Virus record (IMG/VR): IMGVR_UViG_3300031772_000172
Location: 1 to 32,469 of that record
Length of the DNA: 32,469 bases
Origin: a virus
Reading direction: 5' to 3' (one strand)
Below, in pieces: positions 23,472 through 32,224 of the stretch. A model generated the notes under the pieces. It had not been told where the DNA came from, ran no database searches, and was given only the letters and a program-made list of their open reading frames with translations. Numbering within the stretch: position 1 is the stretch's first letter; each line of letters begins with the position of its first letter. A program made the translations under genes and the position numbers.

Positions 23472-23480
23472 AATAAATAC
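23472..23480 (+). promoter_or_regulatory. Candidate T4-type late promoter of the second fibre cluster
   Basis: AATAAATAC is identical to the element at 1923 and lies 31 bases before the fibre ATG at 23512. It is flanked by the short dyad TTAGA/TCTAA, and by ACTAGGT (23462-23468) and ACCTAGT (23504-23510), a wider 7-bp inverted repeat around the whole promoter. Confidence 0.5.
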
Positions 23481-23511
23481 TCTAATCAATAGATTCGGAG
23501 TATACCTAGTT

Positions 23512-25497
23512 ATGTCATCCATTTACACTATAGAATTCACAGACCCAACGTTACCTGGAAAATCTTCTTTTTCAATTAATCCAGGAGATTTTGACGGTCC
23601 AGGTCAATTGACCGCGCTTCCTCCTCAACCTAGTAAATCACATACAAGTTTAACTCTTTTTGGTCAAGGTGCCCTTCGGTACGGACAATTAATTGGCATC
23701 GATTTTGTCCACTTGCTTGAAAATTTTGCAAGTGATGGAATAGAACCAGTAAATCCAACTGTAGGTCAACTATGGTTTGATTCTTCTCAGAATACAATAA
23801 AAGTATACAATAAAAATGAAGAATGGGTAGTATCCACAGGCGGAACTGAATTCTTTGAATTCCCGATCCAATCCTCAACCATGACTCCTGTAAACAATTT
23901 TCTGGTTAGTGGCAACTTAACTAATTTATTGACAACAAACATAGTAACAGCCCTCGGTGGTTTAGCAGGAATTGGATATTTCTCAGTTTCTGGTAATCAA
24001 AAATTAATATTTCTTCCAGGTTCAAATTTTGTTGTTTCTGGAACCCCATCAAACGACGGCACATACACAGTAAATGCTTCACCAGCACCGTCCTTCGATG
24101 GTACAAACACATTAATTATGGTTACAGTTTTAATTCCTGCAAGTCAGAGCGCAGTCGGTTTAATTATTCCACCAATTCCATTTAAAGTAGATGGAACTCC
24201 AGGCGGAGGTTTAAATGATGGGACTTATACAGTAGCTACTTTTACATATAACGGAATCTCGGATACTACAAGTATTACAACCAATGAAGTAGTTCCAGCA
24301 ACACAAACGGCTGGTGGATTTGTTCAATTTTCTCCATTACCGCTGAGTCCAGCGTTAGGGCAAATTTACTATGATTTTGTTAGTGATTCAATGTATGCAT
24401 GGGATGGATCAGACTGGATTCCTGTTTTTCTAGGAAATGGTGATCTTAATATGAATGGATTTAAGATCATTAATCTTGCCGATCCAACAACTGCGACTGG
24501 CGCAGTTAATCGTCAATTCGCTGATGGTAGATATGTTAATATAACCGGCGATACCATGACTGGCAGTTTAACAATGTCTGGTGGAGGCGTTCAGGTAATA
24601 TTGCCAAACGCTCCAACTCTAGGAACCCACGCAGCTAATAAAACGTATGTAGACACAGAAGATGGATTGAGAGTATTGAAAGCCGGCGATACCATGACTG
24701 GCAGTTTAACAATGTCTGGTGGAGGCGTTCAGGTAATATTGCCAAACGCTCCAACTCTAGGAACCCACGCAGCTAATAAAACGTATGTAGATGCTGCGGC
24801 TGCAGCCGCATTTCCAGTTGGGGGAATTATTGATTTTGGAGGAAGTGTTGCTCCAAGTGGCTGGTACTTTACTGATGGAGCATCATATCCCGTAGCGGGA
24901 GACCCAAATCTTTTTGCTGTAATTGGGTATACTTTTGGTGGTTCCGGCGCTTCATTCAGTGTTCCAAATACTAACGGAAGAACAACTATTGATACAGGTG
25001 CTCCAGTACAAACGGAAACTTTCAGTTTTACTGCTGTAGCAGCAAATATTATAACGGTAACATCTAACGATGATCGTTGGATAACAGGAATGTTAGTTTC
25101 GATAGCAGGAACTGGTATTACAGTAACAGGATCTTTTTATATTATTCGTGTAAGCACAACTGCAATAAGATTAGCATCATCATTAGCAAACGCACAAAAT
25201 GGTACCTTTATTGCATTAACACCTGGGGCTGGTTCATCTGTAATAACATATACAGGCACAACTCGAACTCTTGGAACAACTGGTGGTGAAGAAATTCATG
25301 CAATGAGTTCTAGTGAACTTTTAGCACATACTCATCCATATGTAAGAAATGGTGGAACATTTACCGCAGACGCTGACGATGATGTACCAAACACAATGTT
25401 TAGTCCTGTCACATCTACAACATCATCAACAGGCGGAAATTCTGCAATGAACATTATGCAACCGTATATTGTTACGAAAAAAATAATTAAACGCTAA
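23512..25497 (+). CDS. Short tail fibre / tail collar protein
   Basis: The 661-residue protein is modular. Residues 1-105 hold the phage fibre N-terminal module YTIEFTDP...FGQGALRYGQ...LLENFA...PTVGQLWFD, shared with the next two genes and probably the baseplate-attachment part. Two copies of the recurrent beta domain follow (about 120-290). Residues about 340-430 contain two fibre repeats (GDTMTGSLTM...THAANKTYVD) of 46-residue period. From about 434 there is a phage tail collar domain, FPVGGIIDFGGSVAPSGWYF...SFSVPNTNGRTTID. A block at about 502-580 is inserted before GGEEIHAMSSSELLAHTHPY, which normally follows the collar closely. The C-terminus MNIMQPYIVTKKIIKR is typical. A receptor-contacting fibre tip is inferred. 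Confidence 0.88.
   Translation: MSSIYTIEFTDPTLPGKSSFSINPGDFDGPGQLTALPPQPSKSHTSLTLFGQGALRYGQLIGIDFVHLLENFASDGIEPVNPTVGQLWFDSSQNTIKVYNKNEEWVVSTGGTEFFEFPIQSSTMTPVNNFLVSGNLTNLLTTNIVTALGGLAGIGYFSVSGNQKLIFLPGSNFVVSGTPSNDGTYTVNASPAPSFDGTNTLIMVTVLIPASQSAVGLIIPPIPFKVDGTPGGGLNDGTYTVATFTYNGISDTTSITTNEVVPATQTAGGFVQFSPLPLSPALGQIYYDFVSDSMYAWDGSDWIPVFLGNGDLNMNGFKIINLADPTTATGAVNRQFADGRYVNITGDTMTGSLTMSGGGVQVILPNAPTLGTHAANKTYVDTEDGLRVLKAGDTMTGSLTMSGGGVQVILPNAPTLGTHAANKTYVDAAAAAAFPVGGIIDFGGSVAPSGWYFTDGASYPVAGDPNLFAVIGYTFGGSGASFSVPNTNGRTTIDTGAPVQTETFSFTAVAANIITVTSNDDRWITGMLVSIAGTGITVTGSFYIIRVSTTAIRLASSLANAQNGTFIALTPGAGSSVITYTGTTRTLGTTGGEEIHAMSSSELLAHTHPYVRNGGTFTADADDDVPNTMFSPVTSTTSSTGGNSAMNIMQPYIVTKKIIKR
24545..24791 (+). 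repeat. Perfect 109-bp direct repeat in the collar fibre gene
   Basis: Bases 24545-24653 and 24683-24791 are identical over 109 bp, a 138-bp (46-codon) period. They encode the shaft repeat starting GDTMTGSLTM and ending NKTYVD. Identity at third codon positions points to recent duplication or gene conversion. Similar but diverged copies occur in the next gene. Confidence 0.9.
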
Positions 25498-25507
25498 GGG
25501 AAATATT

Positions 25508-27919
25508 GTGCCGTTACCAAATCCAACTTATATAATAAATTTTACGGACCCATTAAAACCAGCATTTGCTATTCCAGCGTATAGAACAAACGGTACCGAT
25601 TCTCCTATATCAAATACACTCGACCCAAATGCTACTGCTGCTAATACATCGGTTCTGCTATATGGCAAAGGTGTAGATAATTACGGAGAAAGAATTCAAG
25701 AAAACATGGTTAACATGATCGAGCATTTCGCCGGTCCAACTCCTCCTGTTAATCCAATTCAAGGTCAAGTATGGTTTGATAACAATTACAATACATTTAT
25801 TGGTTTCGATCTGTTAAATAACTGGGTAGCGGTTATTACTCCATCTCTTTATACTTTTAATATTGTTTCTATTTCACTAAATTTACCCATCGCAGGACAA
25901 ACAATTATAGTAGTTGAACATAAACAAAATGTTTCCAATGGAGATGTGATAACAGTAAAAGACGCACTATTTGGTAATGATGGATCGTATACAATAGTAT
26001 CGTCCTCTTATGCAAGCCTTTCTGACGAAACTTCGATAGTAGTTTCTTCTGTTCTTGCAGCGGCTAGTACGACAGGTAAAGTATTTTATGCTCCAACTCC
26101 AACAACTCCTGTTATTGGTCAATTTCAATACGATCCAGCAACTGATGAATTAACGGTTTTTTCTGGATCAACTGCATCTGGATCAACTAATGTAATACTT
26201 GCTAATGGCGTTTCGCCGATGACAGGTCAACTTGTTTTAAATGGTAACCCATCGTCTGCATTAGGTGCTGCTCCAAAACAATACGTTGACACTGAGATTG
26301 CATCTGCTGTATCAACAGGATTGGCAACAAAAGTTTCCAAAATTGGCGATACCATGACTGGTAGTTTGACAATGTCTGGCGCAGGTATTCAAGTAATATT
26401 GCCGAATGCTCCAACTCTAGGAACCCATGCTGCAAATAAAACATACGTAGATGCCGCTGATGCGTTGAGAGTATTGAAAGCTGGCGATACCATGACTGGT
26501 AGTTTGACAATGTCTGGCGCAGGTGTTCAAGTAATATTGCCAAATGCCCCAACTATAGGAACTCATGCTGCAAATAAAACATACGTAGATGCTGCGGCTG
26601 CTGGTGCTGGTTCTTCGGTTAGTGCATTTAATTATACTATTCCTACTTCTACAATATCATTAACACAAACTGCTGGGCCTGCATTTAACGCTACATTAAC
26701 TTTTACAGCAGCAACGAGTAGTCAAACTGAATATTATTATGGTGTATTTGGTGGGGCAGTTTCTTTACCAGTTACGGAAATTTTTAATGATTTATTTGAT
26801 GATGACGAACAAATTTATCCTCCACGAAATAACCAAGCTCCTAGCGGAGTGACTATTCTTCCAACGTTTATTGGTACAACTCCTCCAACCTCCCAATTCG
26901 TAAGACCAATAACTGCATTTGTGGCTGGTTTGGGTGGAAGTTTCACAATATTAGGTGGAGATTTCACAGGAGTGTTTATTGGACCTGCAGGTTCAAATCC
27001 AGGATTCAGTTTTCAAGTAGAAAATTTAGTAGCAAATTATACAATTAATGCTGTTATAACTGGATTGGGTGGAACTTGGACTATTTCCGGCAACCATGCT
27101 GTTGAATTTGTTGTTGGTGATCAAATCACAGTAACTGGTAACACAGGCACAGGCAACGGCACATATACTATATTTTCAGTAGCAAATGCTGGTCCTAATA
27201 CAAACATTGTTGTTACAGGCACAATTCCAGGCGGTGCTACTGCGGATGGTACATTATCTGGTACCTTGAATGTTACATATACTGTTGCTTCTTCTTCAGC
27301 AACAGGCACCACGCCGCTAGATACTACGACTATTACAATTAATGTTCTACAATCTATTCCACCAGTCTTAGTTGGATCTGGTGATGTGTATTTCATCCCA
27401 ACTCCAACAAATACTAATGAATTAGTCACAAAAGCATGGACCGATGCGCTTATCAATAGAGATGTTGTAACCGTAACAAGTTATACAATTAGTGGGTTCA
27501 TTGCAGGTGGGCCAGGAGTAGGAGCTTGGACAGTTGCTGGAGACGTTACTGATATATTTGATTTTGATAATAATGTATCCGTGGAATTTGAAGTTGGTGG
27601 AGATACTGGAGTTGGCGGAAACGGAATTTATACAGTCTTCTCGGCAACGTTTGCATTAGGAACTACAACTATTATCGTAAATGAAACCATTCCAGTTACT
27701 GTTGCAGGAGACGGAACAATCCTATTAAGAACTTTTAAAGTACCGGTTTATAAAGTGAATAACAACAGAGTATGGCCTTTTGCAAATGGATTAAAACAAT
27801 ATATAGTAGATGATTTCGTCGAAGAAACATCAATTTTTACAGACAATTCTCATGCTATTACATTTACATATACGCCACCAATCTCGGCAAAACTTGAATT
27901 CATGGTGTTTAGAGGCTAA
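25508..27919 (+). CDS. Modular tail fibre protein
   Basis: This gene encodes 803 residues from a GTG start with AAGGGAAA upstream. Residues 5-110 hold the shared N-terminal module YIINFTDP...YGKGVDNYGE...MIEHFAGPTPPVNPIQGQVWFD. The recurrent beta domain follows (about 118-190). Shaft repeats GDTMTGSLTM...NKTYVD lie at about 236-367, two of them near-identical. A long unique section (about 375-500) contains an acidic NDLFDDDEQIYP segment, and two further beta domains are at about 509-595 and 656-740. The C-terminus (about 745-803) has VYKVNNNRVWPFANGLKQY and ends in FMVFRG, resembling a terminal strand domain of fibre tips. The gene follows the collar fibre gene after ten bases and runs straight into the next fibre gene, so it belongs to one late fibre operon. 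Confidence 0.85.
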   Translation: MPLPNPTYIINFTDPLKPAFAIPAYRTNGTDSPISNTLDPNATAANTSVLLYGKGVDNYGERIQENMVNMIEHFAGPTPPVNPIQGQVWFDNNYNTFIGFDLLNNWVAVITPSLYTFNIVSISLNLPIAGQTIIVVEHKQNVSNGDVITVKDALFGNDGSYTIVSSSYASLSDETSIVVSSVLAAASTTGKVFYAPTPTTPVIGQFQYDPATDELTVFSGSTASGSTNVILANGVSPMTGQLVLNGNPSSALGAAPKQYVDTEIASAVSTGLATKVSKIGDTMTGSLTMSGAGIQVILPNAPTLGTHAANKTYVDAADALRVLKAGDTMTGSLTMSGAGVQVILPNAPTIGTHAANKTYVDAAAAGAGSSVSAFNYTIPTSTISLTQTAGPAFNATLTFTAATSSQTEYYYGVFGGAVSLPVTEIFNDLFDDDEQIYPPRNNQAPSGVTILPTFIGTTPPTSQFVRPITAFVAGLGGSFTILGGDFTGVFIGPAGSNPGFSFQVENLVANYTINAVITGLGGTWTISGNHAVEFVVGDQITVTGNTGTGNGTYTIFSVANAGPNTNIVVTGTIPGGATADGTLSGTLNVTYTVASSSATGTTPLDTTTITINVLQSIPPVLVGSGDVYFIPTPTNTNELVTKAWTDALINRDVVTVTSYTISGFIAGGPGVGAWTVAGDVTDIFDFDNNVSVEFEVGGDTGVGGNGIYTVFSATFALGTTTIIVNETIPVTVAGDGTILLRTFKVPVYKVNNNRVWPFANGLKQYIVDDFVEETSIFTDNSHAITFTYTPPISAKLEFMVFRG
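26345..26592 (+). repeat. Diverged 110-bp direct repeat in the second fibre gene
   Basis: Bases 26345-26454 and 26483-26592 are near-identical copies with the same 138-bp period as the repeat at 24545, differing at a few positions (for example AGGTATTC versus AGGTGTTC). They encode the same GDTMTGSLTM...THAANKTYVD shaft unit, so both fibre genes share this element. Confidence 0.85.
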
Positions 27920-27921
27920 AT

Positions 27922-30900
27922 ATGGCAGGTGAATACATAATTGACTTTACCGATCCAGTAAATGGAACGTTTACAATAAATGCTATAGAAACCGAAGGGC
28001 CAAATAGTGTAAACTTGGTTCCATTAGTTTCTGCTGATAATGTTGCTGAACTCTTTACTGTTTCTGCTGATTTTACATCTAGATTTCTTCCTGGTTTTGC
28101 TTTTGATGTAATTAACTCACTAGCTGGTAACAACGGTTCATACACCACAGCGTCGTCTGTATATCAAGGCGCAAGTGCAATTTTTAACATTAACGCATTT
28201 AGTTTAAAATTCACAATTGCTGGTGCAGATTACACCACAATTTTCACCTCTGGTAGAATTTTCAAAATTTCTGGTTCTATTGCACCCGTTTCCAACGATG
28301 GATATTGGATTACCGCGTCTTCCTTGTTTTTTCTTGGTAATACTGAAATTACAGTAGAAAACGTAGTTCCAACAGGATATAGATCAGGCTCTACAATAGA
28401 TGATTCAGAAGGCGTTCCAACTGGTAATATTATTACAAATCTAACAGCCATAGTTGTAGATCCTACATCGTACTCCATTCTAGGAGCGGATGTCAACTCA
28501 GATTCTTTTGTAGTTGCGTCCGACGTATCTTCAGTATTCGCTGTTGGTAGACAATTCGTTGTTGCTGGTACTCCTTCCAACAATGGAACTTATGTTACAG
28601 TTTCTTCGACATTTGAACCAACCTATTCAATTAACGCGGTTATAGTAGGTGCTGGTGGTACATGGACAGTTTCAGGAAACCACGAAGGGGAATTTGTTGT
28701 AGGTGGATCTATTACCGTTGCTGGAAACACAGGTGGAGGTAACGGTGTTTACACTATCGCATCGGTAATAAACGCTGGTGCAAATACTGATATTACAGTT
28801 ACCGGTATAATTCCTGCCTTATCTAGTGCAGACGGTACTCTTACAAATAATGGTATTACTTTAATTTATACTTCTCCTATTGTAGCAACACAAACTACTG
28901 TTGGAACATTATCTACAAACAATCCTTTATATTCAATTGGTATTCCTGATGGTCAAATTGAATATACTTTAACTGGCAACACTTCATTAACATTGCCCGG
29001 TAGAGGGGCATTAAATTATGGCGAAAATGTTGTAGAAGATTTAGTACATTCACTAGAACATTTTTCTGCTGCGGTTCCCCCTCCTGCCCCAATTCAAGGA
29101 CAGTTGTGGTATGACAATGCTACCCCCGCTCCATTTATTTTCGGAAGTACGAATTATTCAATAATCGCGGTAAACGCCGGAACTGGTGTATGGACAATTT
29201 CTGGAAACCATGCAGGTTCGTTCTTATTTAATGATAGAATTGCTGTTTATAATGATCTAGGATTAACCAGCGTAAATGGTATCGTAGGTGGAACAGTTAC
29301 ATATACAGTATTCTCCGCTGCGAACGTTGGTCCAAATACAGATATAACAATTAATTCCACAGTGTTTAATCCTATTGACGCAACAGCTATTGCCGGTACT
29401 GCCACTGGAAATGGTTTACTTTACAACATGACTAATTGGCATCAGTTGGCATTGTTAAGTGATGTACAAAATCTCGACTGGAAAGAATCAGTTCTTGTTA
29501 CAACAACTGCTCCATTAACGACACCATACACATACAATAATGGTGCTTCGGGTGTTGGAGCAACAATTACAGCAACCGTAAACGGTAATATTAATGCTGA
29601 AGCTAGTATAGAAACACCAGCTTCACCTTTGGTTGCTGGAGATCGTATTCTCATTAAAAATCAAACGTTTGAAAATGGAATTTACGTAGTTACACAAGTT
29701 GGTAGCGGTGGCTCTCCATATATTCTTACAAGATCAGTTGATGCAGATTCAGATACTAACATCACCCCAGGACTAGCAACAGTCGTTGAAGAAGGTGTTA
29801 CATATGCTGACACATCTTTTGTTCTTATTACAAACGATCCAATCGTTATTGGTACAACACCTCTTATATTCACTGTGTATCCTGCAATAGCACAGCCGCT
29901 CAATCAGATTGTATATGGTACTGGTGCGAGTATTACCAGTGAAGCAGATTTTACATGGAATCCTGCAACAGACACTATGATGGTTGGTGGTGTCGGAGAT
30001 CTTGGAACAATAACAAATGGTGATGGCGGAACAATTGAATTTGACTCTGGAATCGTTCGGTTAACTGGTGACAACGGCGACTTTATTGAAATTGGGGCCT
30101 CTATCAATATTACTGGTGTTGCAGGAGCGCTTGGATCTACAGTAACGATTACAAGTGGTAACGCGACTCTTGCTGGAACTGGTGGGAATGCAATTTTGAC
30201 TGCTGGTTCTGGTGGAGATACAGGAATTGCCGGCACGACGACGATTTCTGGTGGTGCTGGTGGTGCAACATCTGGTGATGGTGGGTTAGTAACCATTCAA
30301 GGTGGTATTCCCACAGACGGTGCTGGTGGTGCTGTTACAATCGCAGGGCGAGATGCAGCAGGCGTAGGAGATTACACTGGTGGTGCTGTTAATATTACTT
30401 CTGGCAACTCAACTGGTACAACTGATGGCAGTAATGTTAATGTTACTGCTGGTGATGCAACCGGTAGTGACGGAAATGGTGGAACCGTTGTTCTTCAAGG
30501 TGGTTTAGGATTTGACGAAGGAATAGGTGGAGGAGTTACACTTATAGCTGGTGACGGCGGTAGTGCAGGTCTCGGCAGCATTGGCGGCTCCATTAATCTA
30601 ACTGGTGGTAATGGCGGAGCAGTCGATGGTGCTGGTGGTAATATTGCCCTAACATCAGGAAATGCAGTTGGTACTTCTCTTGGTGGTTACGTTCACGTAA
30701 CTGGTGGTAATGGCGATACAACGGGTGCTGGTGGTGATATTTCTCTAACTGGTGGTGCTGGTGGAGTAGTTTCAGGTGATGGTGGTCAAATTAACCTAGT
30801 TGGTGGTGATGCAACTAATTTAGGTGCTGGTGGTGGTGTACAACTTGAGTCCGGTATTTCAACTGGATTGAACCAGAATGGTGGTAATATCACAATGAAT

Positions 30901-31404
30901 TCTGGTGCTCCAACAGGTACGGGTACTGCTGGTCGGTTCACAATGACATCAAGCGGCGGTGGATATTTCTGTGAACGTTCTGGTGATTTCTCTGTTACTG
31001 GTGACGCACAAACATGTCACTACGTTCTCCGCACACAAACTACAACTGCTGCGCTCACGGAAATGTTCCTCGATGGAACCAGTGGTACAAGACAAATGGT
31101 ATTGGCAAACGACAGTACCTGGCACTTTGAAGTGAAAATAATTGCTCGTAGAACAGATGCCAATGATGAAGGATTTGCTATTAAGATCGAAGGCGCTATT
31201 GATCGAAATGCAAGCGCGGCAACAACGGCACTAATAGGTACTACAACAGACACAACACTTGCACAAGATATAGCAGCCGCAACTTGGACTGCAATTGTTA
31301 ATGCCGACGCAGTAAATGGTGTATTGCGTATTCAAGTCACTGGAGAGGTTGGTAAAACGATTAATTGGGTAGCATTTGTAAGAACAGTAGAGGTAACTGG
31401 ATAA
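27922..31404 (+). CDS. Giant modular tail fibre with glycine-rich repeat domain
   Basis: This is the largest protein in the window (1160 residues). It begins with YIIDFTDPVNGTFTI, the shared fibre N-terminal module, but that module is split. Its second half, YTLTGNTSLTLPGRGALNYGE...SLEHFSAAVPPPAPIQGQLWYD, only appears at about 350-395, after some 300 residues of repeated beta domains. More beta domains follow. At about 515-655 is the LDWKESVLVTTTAPL...AGDRILIKNQ...GIYVV...TTPLIF domain I recall from many phage fibres. Residues about 730-1010 are glycine-rich repeats of about 16-22 residues, such as GGAGGATSGDGG. The C-terminal ~145 residues (HYVLRTQTTTAALTEMFLDG...DEGFAIKIEGAIDRN...) form a fibre-tip domain I have seen in other phages. 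Confidence 0.87.
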   Translation: MAGEYIIDFTDPVNGTFTINAIETEGPNSVNLVPLVSADNVAELFTVSADFTSRFLPGFAFDVINSLAGNNGSYTTASSVYQGASAIFNINAFSLKFTIAGADYTTIFTSGRIFKISGSIAPVSNDGYWITASSLFFLGNTEITVENVVPTGYRSGSTIDDSEGVPTGNIITNLTAIVVDPTSYSILGADVNSDSFVVASDVSSVFAVGRQFVVAGTPSNNGTYVTVSSTFEPTYSINAVIVGAGGTWTVSGNHEGEFVVGGSITVAGNTGGGNGVYTIASVINAGANTDITVTGIIPALSSADGTLTNNGITLIYTSPIVATQTTVGTLSTNNPLYSIGIPDGQIEYTLTGNTSLTLPGRGALNYGENVVEDLVHSLEHFSAAVPPPAPIQGQLWYDNATPAPFIFGSTNYSIIAVNAGTGVWTISGNHAGSFLFNDRIAVYNDLGLTSVNGIVGGTVTYTVFSAANVGPNTDITINSTVFNPIDATAIAGTATGNGLLYNMTNWHQLALLSDVQNLDWKESVLVTTTAPLTTPYTYNNGASGVGATITATVNGNINAEASIETPASPLVAGDRILIKNQTFENGIYVVTQVGSGGSPYILTRSVDADSDTNITPGLATVVEEGVTYADTSFVLITNDPIVIGTTPLIFTVYPAIAQPLNQIVYGTGASITSEADFTWNPATDTMMVGGVGDLGTITNGDGGTIEFDSGIVRLTGDNGDFIEIGASINITGVAGALGSTVTITSGNATLAGTGGNAILTAGSGGDTGIAGTTTISGGAGGATSGDGGLVTIQGGIPTDGAGGAVTIAGRDAAGVGDYTGGAVNITSGNSTGTTDGSNVNVTAGDATGSDGNGGTVVLQGGLGFDEGIGGGVTLIAGDGGSAGLGSIGGSINLTGGNGGAVDGAGGNIALTSGNAVGTSLGGYVHVTGGNGDTTGAGGDISLTGGAGGVVSGDGGQINLVGGDATNLGAGGGVQLESGISTGLNQNGGNITMNSGAPTGTGTAGRFTMTSSGGGYFCERSGDFSVTGDAQTCHYVLRTQTTTAALTEMFLDGTSGTRQMVLANDSTWHFEVKIIARRTDANDEGFAIKIEGAIDRNASAATTALIGTTTDTTLAQDIAAATWTAIVNADAVNGVLRIQVTGEVGKTINWVAFVRTVEVTG

Positions 31405-32224
31405 TGACACAAAAATTTGACATTCCTGAATCAACATCTGGAGCGACTCCACCATCAGGAAAAGTTGCATTTTATGCAAAAACTGACGGTTTTCTATATT
31501 CAAAAGATGATTTGGGTGTGGAAACACAGCTTGGAGGAACCAGCGTTGCTGAACCTGCGAATCAAATCGTATACGGTACTGGGCTTGCAGTCGATTCAGA
31601 TGCAGATTTTTCATACATTGCGACTAATGGAAGTTTTTATGTTAATACCACAACGGGTTCATCAGGAAGCGTTTCAGTAGTAACTCCTGGTGATGTTGGT
31701 GTCTTTGCAGCACGACCGTCAGGGGTCGGCACAGGAGGGGCGTTAACAATTTCGGGTGGACAAGGTGGCGTTACTAGCGGTAATGGTGGGGCTGCATGGG
31801 TAAAAAGTGGAACGGCTGGTGGAACAGGTGGGGTTGGTGGGTTACTTCTCTTAACTGCTGGTGATGCTCTTGGAAATAATGCTGGCGGTGCTGCTTCACT
31901 AATCGCTGGGGTTGGGGGTGGAACTGGAGCAGGTGGAGTAACTACTGTAACGGCTGGACAAGGAGGAACAACTGGTGCTGGTGGTGCCATAAATGTTAGT
32001 GGTGGAGATGGAGGTAGCATATCGGGTGCTGGTGGTGCCATAACAGTCCGAGGTGGTCTTCCAACAGATGGTAATGGCGGGGCTGTTAATATTACAGGAC
32101 GTGATGGAGTTGGTACTGCTAGAAATGGTGGTGTAGTAACAATAATAGGTGGTAGTGCAACCACAGCAGGCACAGGTGGCAATATCTCAGCAACTGCTGG
32201 GTCTGGTGGAGATACAGGAATTGC
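30200..32224 (+). repeat. 31-bp near-identical segments shared by the two glycine-rich genes
   Basis: Bases 30200-30230 and 32194-32224 match at 30 of 31 positions and encode the same AGSGGDTGIAG unit in two consecutive genes. An 18-base GTGCTGGTGGTGCCATAA repeat also recurs at about 31976 and 32024. The coordinates span both copies, not a continuous repeat. Confidence 0.75.

Noticed and set aside
24545-26592. The evenly spaced repeats as a CRISPR-like array.
   Set aside because: Repeats are about 109 bp, only two per gene, in frame, and encode a known fibre shaft motif.
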